Assembly (NCBI GenBank): GCA_937942965.1
Contig: CALDGN010000341.1
Location: 1 to 20,729, forward strand
Direction of reading: 5' to 3'
Source of the DNA: an uncultured Acidimicrobiales bacterium
GTDB lineage: Bacteria > Actinomycetota > Acidimicrobiia > Acidimicrobiales > UBA10347
Length of the DNA: 20,729 bases
Shown here: in pieces, positions 1 through 7,350 of the stretch
Layout of the letters: each line of letters starts with the position of its first letter
Position numbering within the stretch: the stretch's first letter is position 1
Translations under genes and position numbers: made by a program
The notes under the pieces: generated by a model
The model's input: the letters and a program-made list of their open reading frames with translations, nothing else
What the model was told of the DNA's origin: nothing
Database searches by the model: none

Positions 1-53
1 AGGGCGACGAGCAGCACGAGAACGAGGCGCGGTCGGCGCGAGCGGGTCAACAC
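1..53 (-). CDS. N-terminus of a membrane-anchored or exported protein (partial)
   Basis: This minus-strand frame opens with GTG at 51-53 and runs off the left edge after 17 codons. The peptide has a basic start (TRSRRPR) followed at once by a Leu/Val-rich stretch (LVLVLLVAL), the profile of a signal anchor or signal peptide. An in-frame TAG at 57-59 just upstream means the start must be this GTG or the next codon, TTG. A basic RPR-LVL start of this kind is seen at the N-terminus of the rod-shape protein MreC, but too little is visible to name it. No clear ribosome binding site is present, and the reading could be chance. Confidence 0.35.
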   Translation of the reverse strand, partial: MLTRSRRPRLVLVLLVA

Positions 54-178
54 GGACTACAGGATGGCATCTCGTGGGCCTGCGATGTGTCCATCGATAG
101 GCCCAAATCCGCCGAACCGCGCACTCTGTTTGCGAGACGACACTGGCCTAACTGGGCAGGAACCGACGATCTCGACGC

Positions 179-583
179 TCATTCGGGGATGCGGCCAACG
201 ATCTTCTCGACCACGATCTCGATCGCTCGTCGGTCTGGTCCACGATCTTTGGCCGGTCGGTATCGCTCGCCGTACCGACGCACAGCATCGGCGCAGACGT
301 CAGGATCCGAAGACACGGTCGCCGTTCCATGCAGCGCCGCCCATCGGCCACCGTCGACCTGACACAGCGTTGCGGTCATCGAGCCGGCGGCTTCGAGAAG
401 ACGGGCCTTCTTCGACGCGGCGAACGTGATCACGCGGGCCGTACCGGTCTCGTTATCCCAGGTGAACCCGACGGGGGTCACGTGGACCTCGTCGCCCGAG
501 ACCACGAGCGAGAGGGTCGCCAAATGTCGTTCCGTAAAGAACGCGAGGGCATTGTCAGCGAGGGCATCGGGTGGATATTGCAT
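179..583 (-). CDS. PPOX-fold (pyridoxamine-phosphate-oxidase-like) F420/flavin-binding protein
   Basis: 134 aa. The protein resembles the split-barrel PPOX family, whose actinobacterial members bind F420, FMN or heme and act as small cytosolic redox enzymes. The family look comes from LATLSL near residue 22, then HVTPVGFTWD around residues 34-43 (a strand followed by the conserved hydrophobic-x-W/F-D stretch), a basic KKARLLEAAG segment where the cofactor phosphate is usually contacted, and a late hydrophobic strand with an ALHGTATV motif. Length is normal for the F420-dependent PPOX class (about 130-140 aa). ATG at 581-583 is chosen because a TACCCT -10-like hexamer lies 8 nt upstream, suggesting a leaderless mRNA. 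It is divergent from the gene starting at 694. Cofactor and substrate cannot be read from the sequence. Confidence 0.8.
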   Translation of the reverse strand: MQYPPDALADNALAFFTERHLATLSLVVSGDEVHVTPVGFTWDNETGTARVITFAASKKARLLEAAGSMTATLCQVDGGRWAALHGTATVSSDPDVCADAVRRYGERYRPAKDRGPDRRAIEIVVEKIVGRIPE

Positions 584-693
584 CGATGCCGAGGGTATCG
601 GTGCCGGTTCGCCAGCCTCAGAGACGCGGGTTGGGATCCGGTGCGGTGCTTGGTCGAGGCTGAGCGAGCCCGGGGCGCTAGCGTGGCGTCGTT
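584..693. promoter_or_regulatory. Divergent promoter region with two -10-like hexamers
   Basis: This 110-bp gap lies between divergent genes. On the minus strand TACCCT at 592-597 sits 8 nt before the ATG of the PPOX-fold gene. On the plus strand TAGCGT at 679-684 sits 9 nt before the ATG at 694. Both fit a TANNNT -10 element placed so that transcription would begin at or next to the start codon. No convincing -35 or ribosome binding site is visible. Confidence 0.5.
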
Positions 694-1119
694 ATGCCTC
701 TGTTCAACCGCACCGTCGAATTCGGGACCCCGTTCAAGAAGAACGACACTGTCCTGGCGACCGTTGACCTTCCCGGCGTGCCTGCTGGCACCGAAGGCCG
801 AATCAAGCTCGTCAACGGCTTCGACTGGGTCCGCTACTGGGTGTTCTTCGACAACGGCGTGGACCTCGGCTCGCTCGACACCGACGAGCTCGTCCGCCCG
901 TACCACCTCGACGCGTGGACCGACGCCAAAGAGGCCGCCGCCGAAGCCGAAGCTCGTGCTGCTGAAGCTGCTGCGAACGCCGCCGAAGGTGGCGGCGAAG
1001 CTGCCGCAGGTGCCGCCGAAGTCGATGCGAACGATCCGCTCGCCGCATTGCGAGCCCTGGTGCCACCGCACCTGCTTGAGCGCAGCGCCGCCGCTCGCGC
1101 CCGCCTCACCGGCGGCTGA
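694..1119 (+). CDS. Small hypothetical protein: barrel-like N-terminal domain plus Ala/Glu-rich tail
   Basis: 141 aa, function unknown. The first 70 residues look like a compact beta-rich domain: KKNDTVLATVDLPGVPAGTEG, then a WVRYWVFFDNGVDLGSL stretch with alternating hydrophobics, of the SH3/KOW-like kind in which a small barrel packs around conserved Gly and aromatic residues (inference from pattern only). Residues about 78-110 are an Ala/Glu-rich segment with no Pro, likely a long helix or flexible linker. The C-terminus (DPLAALRALVPPHLLERSAAARARLTGG) is amphipathic. No signal peptide or membrane segment is seen, so it is probably cytosolic. It is monocistronic: divergent from the gene on its left and ending 1 nt from the convergent gene on its right. 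ATG at 694 is supported by the -10-like TAGCGT 9 nt upstream. Codon use matches its neighbours. Confidence 0.75.
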   Translation: MPLFNRTVEFGTPFKKNDTVLATVDLPGVPAGTEGRIKLVNGFDWVRYWVFFDNGVDLGSLDTDELVRPYHLDAWTDAKEAAAEAEARAAEAAANAAEGGGEAAAGAAEVDANDPLAALRALVPPHLLERSAAARARLTGG

Positions 1120-1120
1120 A

Positions 1121-1942
1121 CTAGCCGACGCGTCGACGGACCGACGCGGCGATCGACTCGGTTGCCACGGCAACAGATTCGGACATCGGGAAGAGACCGC
1201 TTGGGCCGATGACCATGCCGCGAACGGTGAGCGGCAACTCTCGTTCGAACAACGTCGACCAGGCCGACGGGTCGATCGGCACGTCGGTGTCGCGCACGAG
1301 CACCGGAAACGCCGTCTGACCGGCCAGGCTGCTCATGCCCACGATCGATGGCAACGTGAACCAGACACCGGCGCCAGTCGAGACAGATCGGGACACGTTC
1401 TGAAACGGTTCGACCCAATCGCGCCAGTCGGTCTCGAACTCAGGGAGCTCGGCGTCGGGCGCCTGCACCAGATCGATCAACGCCGGAATCCCCGCCCGCT
1501 GCAGGTCTGAAACCTGTTCGGCGACTCGGACACAGCGCTCGCCGCTCGCGACGATGTGGGCGCCGTCGAACTTCGACTGGACGATCGTCGTGCCGGCCAC
1601 ACCTTGCTGTTCCCCCGGCCCTGAACAGATCGCAAGGCGGCGCTCAAGGACGTTCAGCAGCGTGAGTTCTTCGAGGAGGTCGGCGCTCGCAACCACGCCG
1701 TCGACGTCGGGCACCGACAAGGCTTCGACGAGACGATCGAGCAGTTCGCGCCGATCGACGACCGCTCCGGTGCGCGGATCGACGTTCTGGTTGCCGGCGA
1801 TGAGTACCAATTGGCCATCGAGGGGCACGGGCTGTTCTCGGCGGCGTCGAGACTGCAAGCGGGCCGCAACGACGTTGGGACGCCGCACCCGGTGCGTGAC
1901 GATGCGCGTCCAGCTGGCATCGTGAAGCCGGTAGACACGCAT
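1121..1942 (-). CDS. Hypothetical protein, possible aldolase-like TIM-barrel (Cgl0159-like)
   Basis: 273 aa with no signal peptide or membrane helix. I do not recognise it firmly. The order of elements recalls the Cgl0159 family of (beta/alpha)8 aldolase-like proteins: an early strand ending in a polar cluster (LVLIAGNQNVDP, residues about 46-57), a VPDVDGVVASADLLEELTLL segment (about residues 77-96), a KFDGAHIV strand near residue 124, and AGIPALIDLVQ near residue 150, where the family has an acidic strand end. The spacing supports a TIM-barrel relative, but the later residues match nothing I know. ATG at 1940-1942 has TAACCT (1950-1955) 7 nt upstream, a leaderless arrangement. Its 3' end nearly touches the convergent gene on the left. 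Substrate unknown. Confidence 0.6.
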   Translation of the reverse strand: MRVYRLHDASWTRIVTHRVRRPNVVAARLQSRRRREQPVPLDGQLVLIAGNQNVDPRTGAVVDRRELLDRLVEALSVPDVDGVVASADLLEELTLLNVLERRLAICSGPGEQQGVAGTTIVQSKFDGAHIVASGERCVRVAEQVSDLQRAGIPALIDLVQAPDAELPEFETDWRDWVEPFQNVSRSVSTGAGVWFTLPSIVGMSSLAGQTAFPVLVRDTDVPIDPSAWSTLFERELPLTVRGMVIGPSGLFPMSESVAVATESIAASVRRRVG

Positions 1943-2005
1943 GTGCCGGAGGTTACAGGCGGCCCGAACCCGGCCCGGGGACCGGTGCCCGCTACCCTCG
2001 AAATC
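1943..2005. promoter_or_regulatory. Divergent leaderless promoter pair
   Basis: This 63-bp gap lies between divergent genes. TAACCT (1950-1955, minus) and TACCCT (1993-1998, plus) each lie exactly 7 nt from their ATG. If they serve as -10 elements, transcription would begin at or within a base of the A of ATG on both sides. The gap leaves no room for 5' untranslated regions with ribosome binding sites, and none is seen. Confidence 0.6.
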
Positions 2006-2590
2006 ATGGTCATGAGGCGTGAGTCGATCAGCTCAGACAGCATGCGGCGAACCCGTGATGTGCGCTTCTTTCTGCATGTGTTCGCATCACTGCTACTCGC
2101 GTTCGGGTTAGTCGTAGCGACCGCACCCGAAGCGCTCGCACATGCCGAGCTACGTCAAGCCTCGCCCCGTGTCGACTCGGTCGTCGGCGGCGAGTTCCAC
2201 TCGATCTCGTTGCAGTTCAGTGGCCTCGACACCGAGGCTGACTTCCGCGCCGAACTCATCGACCCGGCCGGCAATCCCATCGGCGGCAAGGCCGTCCGAG
2301 AAGAGATGCGGATCGTTATCCCCATCGAGCCGCTCGAAGTACCCGGCGTCTACACGGTCTCGTACACAACGATCGGTGTGGACGATGACTTGGTGAGCGA
2401 TCTCTACACGTTCCGCTACGACCCGAGCGCGGCCGAGCCCGAGGGCATCACGATCGAGATCACGACGGTCGATCGCATCGGCTGGTTCGGCTACGCCCTG
2501 TTGCTCGTTGGCGCAGCACTCCTCGGCTACTTGGTGCACCGCGTCCGCTTTGCCTACCGCGAGCATCGCCAAGCCCAGCTCGTGGCGTGA
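2006..2590 (+). CDS. CopC-like exported protein with C-terminal membrane anchor
   Basis: 194 aa from the ATG at 2006 (another ATG at 2042 would also leave the signal peptide intact). A basic N-terminus and hydrophobic core (residues about 20-40) end in EALA followed by HAEL, so cleavage would expose His46 as the mature N-terminus, the hallmark of CopC/YcnJ-type copper-binding domains. The beta-sandwich features follow: ASPRVDSVVGG, ISLQFSG, AELIDPAGNPIG and PGVYTVSYT. A transmembrane helix (GWFGYALLLVGAALLGYLV) near residues 160-180 and a basic tail anchor it outside the membrane. The usual DGH motif before the last strand is replaced by a VDDD stretch, so the second copper-ligating His is missing. 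The likely role is copper binding or a CopC-fold adhesion/sensing domain. The kinase gene follows after 22 nt. Confidence 0.75.
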   Translation: MVMRRESISSDSMRRTRDVRFFLHVFASLLLAFGLVVATAPEALAHAELRQASPRVDSVVGGEFHSISLQFSGLDTEADFRAELIDPAGNPIGGKAVREEMRIVIPIEPLEVPGVYTVSYTTIGVDDDLVSDLYTFRYDPSAAEPEGITIEITTVDRIGWFGYALLLVGAALLGYLVHRVRFAYREHRQAQLVA

Positions 2591-2612
2591 CCCCAATCGG
2601 GTCTGCACAGCG

Positions 2613-4061
2613 ATGACACGCGACGAAGCCCAGCCGAGCCGGGACCGCCACTTCCGACGGCTGAGCCAGGCCAGTCCACTGCTCGCTGACCTTTCGCAGG
2701 CCGACGTGCTGCTCATGATCCCCGAGGAGAATGAGTTCCGCGTCGTTTCGCACGTGCGTCCGATGAACGCCCGAACCGTCTATCCGATCGATCAGGCCGG
2801 CGGCTCGTTTCCGATGCGGAACCGACCGCTCGCGACCCGAGCGTTCAACAACGGCGAGATCGTCGACGGCGGCATCTGGCTCGAACGTCGGTCTCGGTGG
2901 ATCCGAACGTTGGCGGTGCCGATCAACATCGACGGCGAAATCGTCGGCGTCCTCGCTCGCGAATTCTCACCCTCGATCGAGGTCATGCCAGGTGACCTCG
3001 AGCTGCTGAGCTTCGCGACCTTTCGTCGTTTCGCCGCGATGATCGCGGCGGGCAGCTACCCGTTCCGCGTCGAGACTCGCCGCCACGACCATCCCCCTCG
3101 CGTGGGTGATGGCATCTTGTTGTTCGATCGGGCCGGGCGTCTTGAGTACGCATCGCCGAACGCGCTCACCGTGCTTCGCCAGGTCGGCGAGATTCACGTC
3201 AACATGGGCCAACGTTTCGGCGACATGGACATCGATGCGCCGGGCTTCCGGCAGGCGTACGCGAACGGGCTCGAGTACACCGACGAGATTGACCTCGGCT
3301 CGGGTGTGCTTTCGACGCTGTGCATCCCGCTCCTCACTCGCGATGTCGTGACCGGCGCCATCGTCCTCGTGCGCAACATCACCGAGCTTCGCCAACGCGA
3401 TCGGCTCTTGATGACCAAGGACGCCACGATCGCAGAGATCCACCACCGGGTGAAGAACAGCCTGCAGACGGCGTCATCGCTGCTGCAGCTGCAAAGCCGG
3501 CGTGTCGATAGCGAAGATGCCCGCGCCGCCCTCGCCGAGTCGGCCCGTCGCATTCGCTCGATCGGCATCGTGCATGAGCTGCTTTCGCATCGCACCGACG
3601 ACGAGGTCCAGTTCGGCGAGATCCTGTCGACCCTGACAACGATGATCCGCGACTCGCTCGTCGACCCCGTGCACCCGGTGCGTTTCGAGATCAACGCCGA
3701 CTCGGCGATCCTGCCGAGCAAGTTGACGACGCCGCTCGCACTCGTCGCCAGCGAACTCGTCCAAAACGTCATCGATCACTCGAACGGCACGATGGTCGAG
3801 GTCACGATGCGCGTCGATCCCGACGCTGTCGTCCTCCATGTCAGCGATGACGGCATCGGCTTCCCCGACGACTTCAACATCGAGGACTCGGCCAGCCTGG
3901 GCCTGGTCATCGTCCGCTCGATGGTCGAGAGCGAGTTGAGCGGCTCGATGGTGATCGGCAGCAACGAACGACTCGGCGGAAGCCAGGTTTCGGTGCGGGT
4001 ACCGCTGTTCGACGAGACGCGACGGCGCATGGAATCGTTGCGTGGCACAATGACGATGTGA
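2613..4061 (+). CDS. pdtaS: PdtaS-like sensor histidine kinase (GAF-PAS-HisKA_2-HATPase)
   Basis: 482 aa, no membrane helix, so a soluble cytosolic kinase like PdtaS of Mycobacterium. Residues about 25-150 match the N-terminal GAF domain, about 160-260 a PAS domain. The HisKA_2 dimerisation helix carries AEIHHRVKNSLQ at 274-285, with His278 in front of RVKN as the predicted phosphoacceptor. The ATPase domain has the N-box ELVQN (381-385), G1 DDGIG (412-416) and G2 SLGLVIV (428-434). In actinobacteria PdtaS phosphorylates PdtaR, an ANTAR RNA-binding antiterminator; no pdtaR gene lies in this window, so the partner must be encoded elsewhere. ATG at 2613 is the first start after the upstream stop and begins just before the conserved N-terminal region. 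The stop overlaps the next start as GTGA. Confidence 0.9.
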   Translation: MTRDEAQPSRDRHFRRLSQASPLLADLSQADVLLMIPEENEFRVVSHVRPMNARTVYPIDQAGGSFPMRNRPLATRAFNNGEIVDGGIWLERRSRWIRTLAVPINIDGEIVGVLAREFSPSIEVMPGDLELLSFATFRRFAAMIAAGSYPFRVETRRHDHPPRVGDGILLFDRAGRLEYASPNALTVLRQVGEIHVNMGQRFGDMDIDAPGFRQAYANGLEYTDEIDLGSGVLSTLCIPLLTRDVVTGAIVLVRNITELRQRDRLLMTKDATIAEIHHRVKNSLQTASSLLQLQSRRVDSEDARAALAESARRIRSIGIVHELLSHRTDDEVQFGEILSTLTTMIRDSLVDPVHPVRFEINADSAILPSKLTTPLALVASELVQNVIDHSNGTMVEVTMRVDPDAVVLHVSDDGIGFPDDFNIEDSASLGLVIVRSMVESELSGSMVIGSNERLGGSQVSVRVPLFDETRRRMESLRGTMTM

Positions 4062-4687
4062 GTCGAGCCGCACAGTTGGCAACCGGCCTCGTCGCTGGGG
4101 CCGTCGCCTGGACGTTCACCGAGTACGCGACCCATCGTTGGGTGCTGCACGGACCGATTGGCAAGAGTGGGGCGACCAACCGGCCGCAGACCGGTTCCGC
4201 CGCGAAACACTTGCTTGCCCGCATCCCGGTCGGTGGCATCCACCAGAACCACCACCGTGACCCGAACTGGTCCGTGTTGTGGGGTCGAGCCGGCGGACAC
4301 GTCGCCATGGCGGCAACGGGCGCAGCTGGCTCACGGGCCCTGCTCGCCGCCGTTCCGACCCTTCCCGCCGCTGCAGTCATTGCGGCAGGAGTGGCGTGGA
4401 GCGCCGGCTACTCGACGTATGACATCGTCCACCACCGTCTACATCACCGGGCACCGAGCACCGCGCTCGGGGTGCGGATGCGCCAGCGCCACTTCCGTCA
4501 TCACTTCGCCGGTGCCCGCACCAATCTGGGTGTGACCACAGGTGTATGGGACCGGCTGCTCGGCACCGAGGCTCCGCAGCGCCCGGTTCGCATACCCTCA
4601 GCAACAGCGCCGCCGTGGCTGGATCAACTCGGGGGCGACTTCGGCTCCGCCAGCTCGGCGCAGCTCTCACTTGTCCAGCCAGCCTGA
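4058..4687 (+). CDS. Fatty-acid hydroxylase / sterol desaturase superfamily membrane protein
   Basis: 209 aa. It carries the His clusters that bind the di-iron centre of this integral membrane oxygenase superfamily: HRWVLH near residue 26, HQNHH near residue 62, HHRLHH near residue 125 and HFRHH near residue 144. Hydrophobic segments lie at about residues 5-20 and around 80-115, between the clusters. Members hydroxylate or desaturate lipids or carotenoids (beta-carotene hydroxylase belongs here); the substrate here is unknown. GTG at 4058 overlaps the kinase stop (GTGA), so translation is probably coupled. The last 40 residues, after the DRLLGTE motif, are low in conservation-type residues, and their DNA may also carry a promoter for the helicase: a TACCCT lies at 4593-4598. 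Confidence 0.85.
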   Translation: MSRAAQLATGLVAGAVAWTFTEYATHRWVLHGPIGKSGATNRPQTGSAAKHLLARIPVGGIHQNHHRDPNWSVLWGRAGGHVAMAATGAAGSRALLAAVPTLPAAAVIAAGVAWSAGYSTYDIVHHRLHHRAPSTALGVRMRQRHFRHHFAGARTNLGVTTGVWDRLLGTEAPQRPVRIPSATAPPWLDQLGGDFGSASSAQLSLVQPA

Positions 4688-4695
4688 AAGACCCG

Positions 4696-7350
4696 ATGTC
4701 TGACATTGCCCACGAGGTGGCCGACGCTGGCGCTTCGCTGCCCGCTACTGCGCTCTCTGCCACTCCGCTGCTGGACCGGTTACCTGATGGTGACGATCCC
4801 GACGACATCCTCGAAGGCTTCTTCGACTGGCTCGACCACGCCGGCATCGAGCCCTACGACCATCAAGAAGAAGCGATCCTCGAGCTCCTCGGCGGCGCCA
4901 ACGTGATTCTCGCGACGCCGACCGGCTCGGGCAAGTCGCTGGTCGCAACCGCAGCCCATTTCGCCGGGCTGGCTGCGGGACGGCGCAGCTACTACACCGC
5001 GCCGATCAAGGCACTGGTGTCGGAGAAGTTCTTCGCGCTCTGTCGCGAGTTCGGGACGGACAACGTCGGCATGATCACCGGCGACGGTTCGGTCAACCCA
5101 GGCGCGCCGATCATCTGCTGCACAGCCGAGATCCTGGCCAACCAGGCGCTGCGCGAAGGTGCCGACACCGAGGTCGACATCGTCGTCATCGACGAATTCC
5201 ACTTTTACTCGGAGCCACAACGTGGTTGGGCGTGGCAGGTTCCGTTGCTTGAGCTGCCCAACGTGCAGTTCTTGCTGATGTCGGCGACGCTGGGCGACAC
5301 CACTCGCTTCGAGACCGGACTGACGGCGCTGACGGGGCAGCCCACGGCCTTGGTCAGTTCGTCGAAGCGACCTGTGCCGCTGCGCTACCAGTACCGCACG
5401 ACGACGCTGCTTGAGTCGGTCGAAGAGCTGATCGACGCCGATCGGGCGCCGATCTACATCGTCTACTTCACCCAGCGCGAAGCGACCGAGGCGGCCCAAC
5501 AGTTCATGAGCACCAACGTGCTCACCAAGGAACAGAAGGACGCCGTCAAAGCCGAGCTCGGCGACTTCCGGTTCGACTCGCCGATCGGCAAGGACCTGCG
5601 TCGCTTCATTGGCCACGGCATCGGCGTGCACCATGCGGGCCTGCTTCCCAAGTATCGGCTGCTCGTCGAGCGGCTGGCCCAGAAGGGCCTGCTCAAGCTG
5701 ATCTGTGGCACCGACACGCTTGGTGTGGGTGTAAACGTGCCGATCCGAGCGGTGCTGCTCAGCCAGCTGTTCAAGTACGACGGCGAGCGCACGAGGGTGC
5801 TGCGGGTGCGCGAGTTCCAACAGATCGCTGGTCGTGCCGGTCGCAAGGGCTTCGACGACATCGGCGACGTGTGGGCCCAAGCGCCGAACCACATCACCGA
5901 GAACATCAAGGCCGAAGCCAAAGCCGGCGACGACCCGAAGAAGCGCAAGAAGCTCGTCAAGAAGAAGCCACCGGACCGCGGCTATGCCCACTTCGGCGAA
6001 GAGACCTTTGACAAGCTCGTCAACGGTGCGCCCGAAGAGCTGGTGTCGAGCTTCGGCGTGAGCCACCAGATGATGCTCAACGTCCTCGATCGCCCCGGCG
6101 ACGGGTGTGCGGCCATGCGGAAGCTGCTCGTCGACAACCACGAGCCGCGCAAGAAGCAGCGAACCCACATCCGACGTTCGATCGGGATCTACCGGTCGCT
6201 CGTCGATGCGGGCGTGATCGAGCAACTCGACGAGCCCGATGACGAGGGCCGAATGGTCCGCGTCACGATCGACCTGCAGGACGATTTCGCCCTCACCCAA
6301 CCGCTGTCGCTCTTCGCGGTCGAAGCGATCGAGGCGCTCGAAGCGAGCCCTTCCGACGAGCCCGAGGTGCCCGACGAAGCAGCTGTCGACGAAGCGGATC
6401 TCGACGAAGACGCAGTACCTGCGCCAGCCGGCCCGGTACACCTGGCAGTCGAGTACGAGCTCAACGTGTTGAGCGTTGTCGAAGCGGTTATCGAGTCGCC
6501 TCGGGTGATCTTGGCTGCGCAGCTCAACCAGATGCGCGGCCAGCTCGTGAGCGACCTCAAGGCTCGGGGCGTCGAGTACGAGGAGCGCATGGAACGCCTC
6601 GAGGAACTCGAATGGCCCAAGCCGCTCGCCGATTTCTTGTACCCGGCATTCGACGTCTTCCGCCGCCATCATCCGTGGGTCGGGCACAACAATGTCGAGC
6701 CCAAGTCGATCGTCCGGGACATGTGGGAGCGGGCGATGACGTTCGCCGAGTACGTGAACCACTACGGCCTCAAACGATCCGAGGGCGTGCTGCTTCGGTA
6801 CCTGGGCGATGCCTACAAAGGCCTCGTGCAGAACGTTCCCGAGGACGCCAAGACCGACGAGCTCTACGACCTCACCGACTGGCTGGGCGAACTCGTTCGC
6901 CAGGTCGATTCGAGCCTGCTCGACGAGTGGGAGAAGCTCACCAACCCCGAAGACCCCGACGACGATGCTGCCGAGGTGGTGCCGCCCCGTCGCGATGTCA
7001 CGACGAACGAGCGGGGATTCCGCACCATGGTCCGCAACGAAGCGTTCCGCTGGATCCACCTGCTGGCTCGCGAGGACTTCACCGGTCTCAAGGCCACAAG
7101 CAAGCTGTCGAGTGATGAGCTGCACGACCGGTTCGCTGCGTACTTCGATGACCACGAGCAGGTGATCACCGGGGCCGAGGCCCGTGGCCCGCAACACTTC
7201 GCCTATGACCGCGAGAGCGGCAAGGTCGTGCAGACCGTTGTCGATCCCGAGGGCTTCAACGAGTGGAAGGTCGAAGGTCTTGTCGACCTCGACGCCAGCG
7301 CCGACCATGGCATGGCCGTGGTCGAACTGACCGACATCGTGCGCCTGTGA
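4696..7350 (+). CDS. Ski2-like DExH-box helicase of the DUF3516 family
   Basis: 884 aa. Superfamily 2 motifs are complete: Walker A ATPTGSGKS (73-81), IKALVSEK (Ia), DEFH (166-169) typical of Ski2-like helicases, SATLG (196-200), GVHHAGLLP, GTDTLGVGVN and motif VI QIAGRAGRKG (376-385). The lysine-rich stretch after motif VI (DDPKKRKKLVKKKPP) and the long C-terminal half match the actinobacterial DUF3516 helicases, thought to act on RNA; substrates are not well defined. An acidic Asp/Glu linker lies at about residues 545-580. ATG at 4696 is preceded by a weak GAAAG Shine-Dalgarno-like sequence, 8 nt after the upstream stop. The stop overlaps the RecQ start as GTGA, so the two helicases are probably co-translated. 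Confidence 0.93.
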   Translation: MSDIAHEVADAGASLPATALSATPLLDRLPDGDDPDDILEGFFDWLDHAGIEPYDHQEEAILELLGGANVILATPTGSGKSLVATAAHFAGLAAGRRSYYTAPIKALVSEKFFALCREFGTDNVGMITGDGSVNPGAPIICCTAEILANQALREGADTEVDIVVIDEFHFYSEPQRGWAWQVPLLELPNVQFLLMSATLGDTTRFETGLTALTGQPTALVSSSKRPVPLRYQYRTTTLLESVEELIDADRAPIYIVYFTQREATEAAQQFMSTNVLTKEQKDAVKAELGDFRFDSPIGKDLRRFIGHGIGVHHAGLLPKYRLLVERLAQKGLLKLICGTDTLGVGVNVPIRAVLLSQLFKYDGERTRVLRVREFQQIAGRAGRKGFDDIGDVWAQAPNHITENIKAEAKAGDDPKKRKKLVKKKPPDRGYAHFGEETFDKLVNGAPEELVSSFGVSHQMMLNVLDRPGDGCAAMRKLLVDNHEPRKKQRTHIRRSIGIYRSLVDAGVIEQLDEPDDEGRMVRVTIDLQDDFALTQPLSLFAVEAIEALEASPSDEPEVPDEAAVDEADLDEDAVPAPAGPVHLAVEYELNVLSVVEAVIESPRVILAAQLNQMRGQLVSDLKARGVEYEERMERLEELEWPKPLADFLYPAFDVFRRHHPWVGHNNVEPKSIVRDMWERAMTFAEYVNHYGLKRSEGVLLRYLGDAYKGLVQNVPEDAKTDELYDLTDWLGELVRQVDSSLLDEWEKLTNPEDPDDDAAEVVPPRRDVTTNERGFRTMVRNEAFRWIHLLAREDFTGLKATSKLSSDELHDRFAAYFDDHEQVITGAEARGPQHFAYDRESGKVVQTVVDPEGFNEWKVEGLVDLDASADHGMAVVELTDIVRL

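Noticed and set aside
936..1030. Tandem repeat in the 694 gene
   Set aside because: The repeated GCC/GAA codons come from an Ala/Glu-rich tail with irregular units, not from a true DNA repeat.
329..1510. A 393-codon plus-strand frame across the first genes
   Set aside because: It crosses the minus-strand PPOX gene and the 694 gene in other frames and shows no domain; it is an open-frame artefact of high GC.
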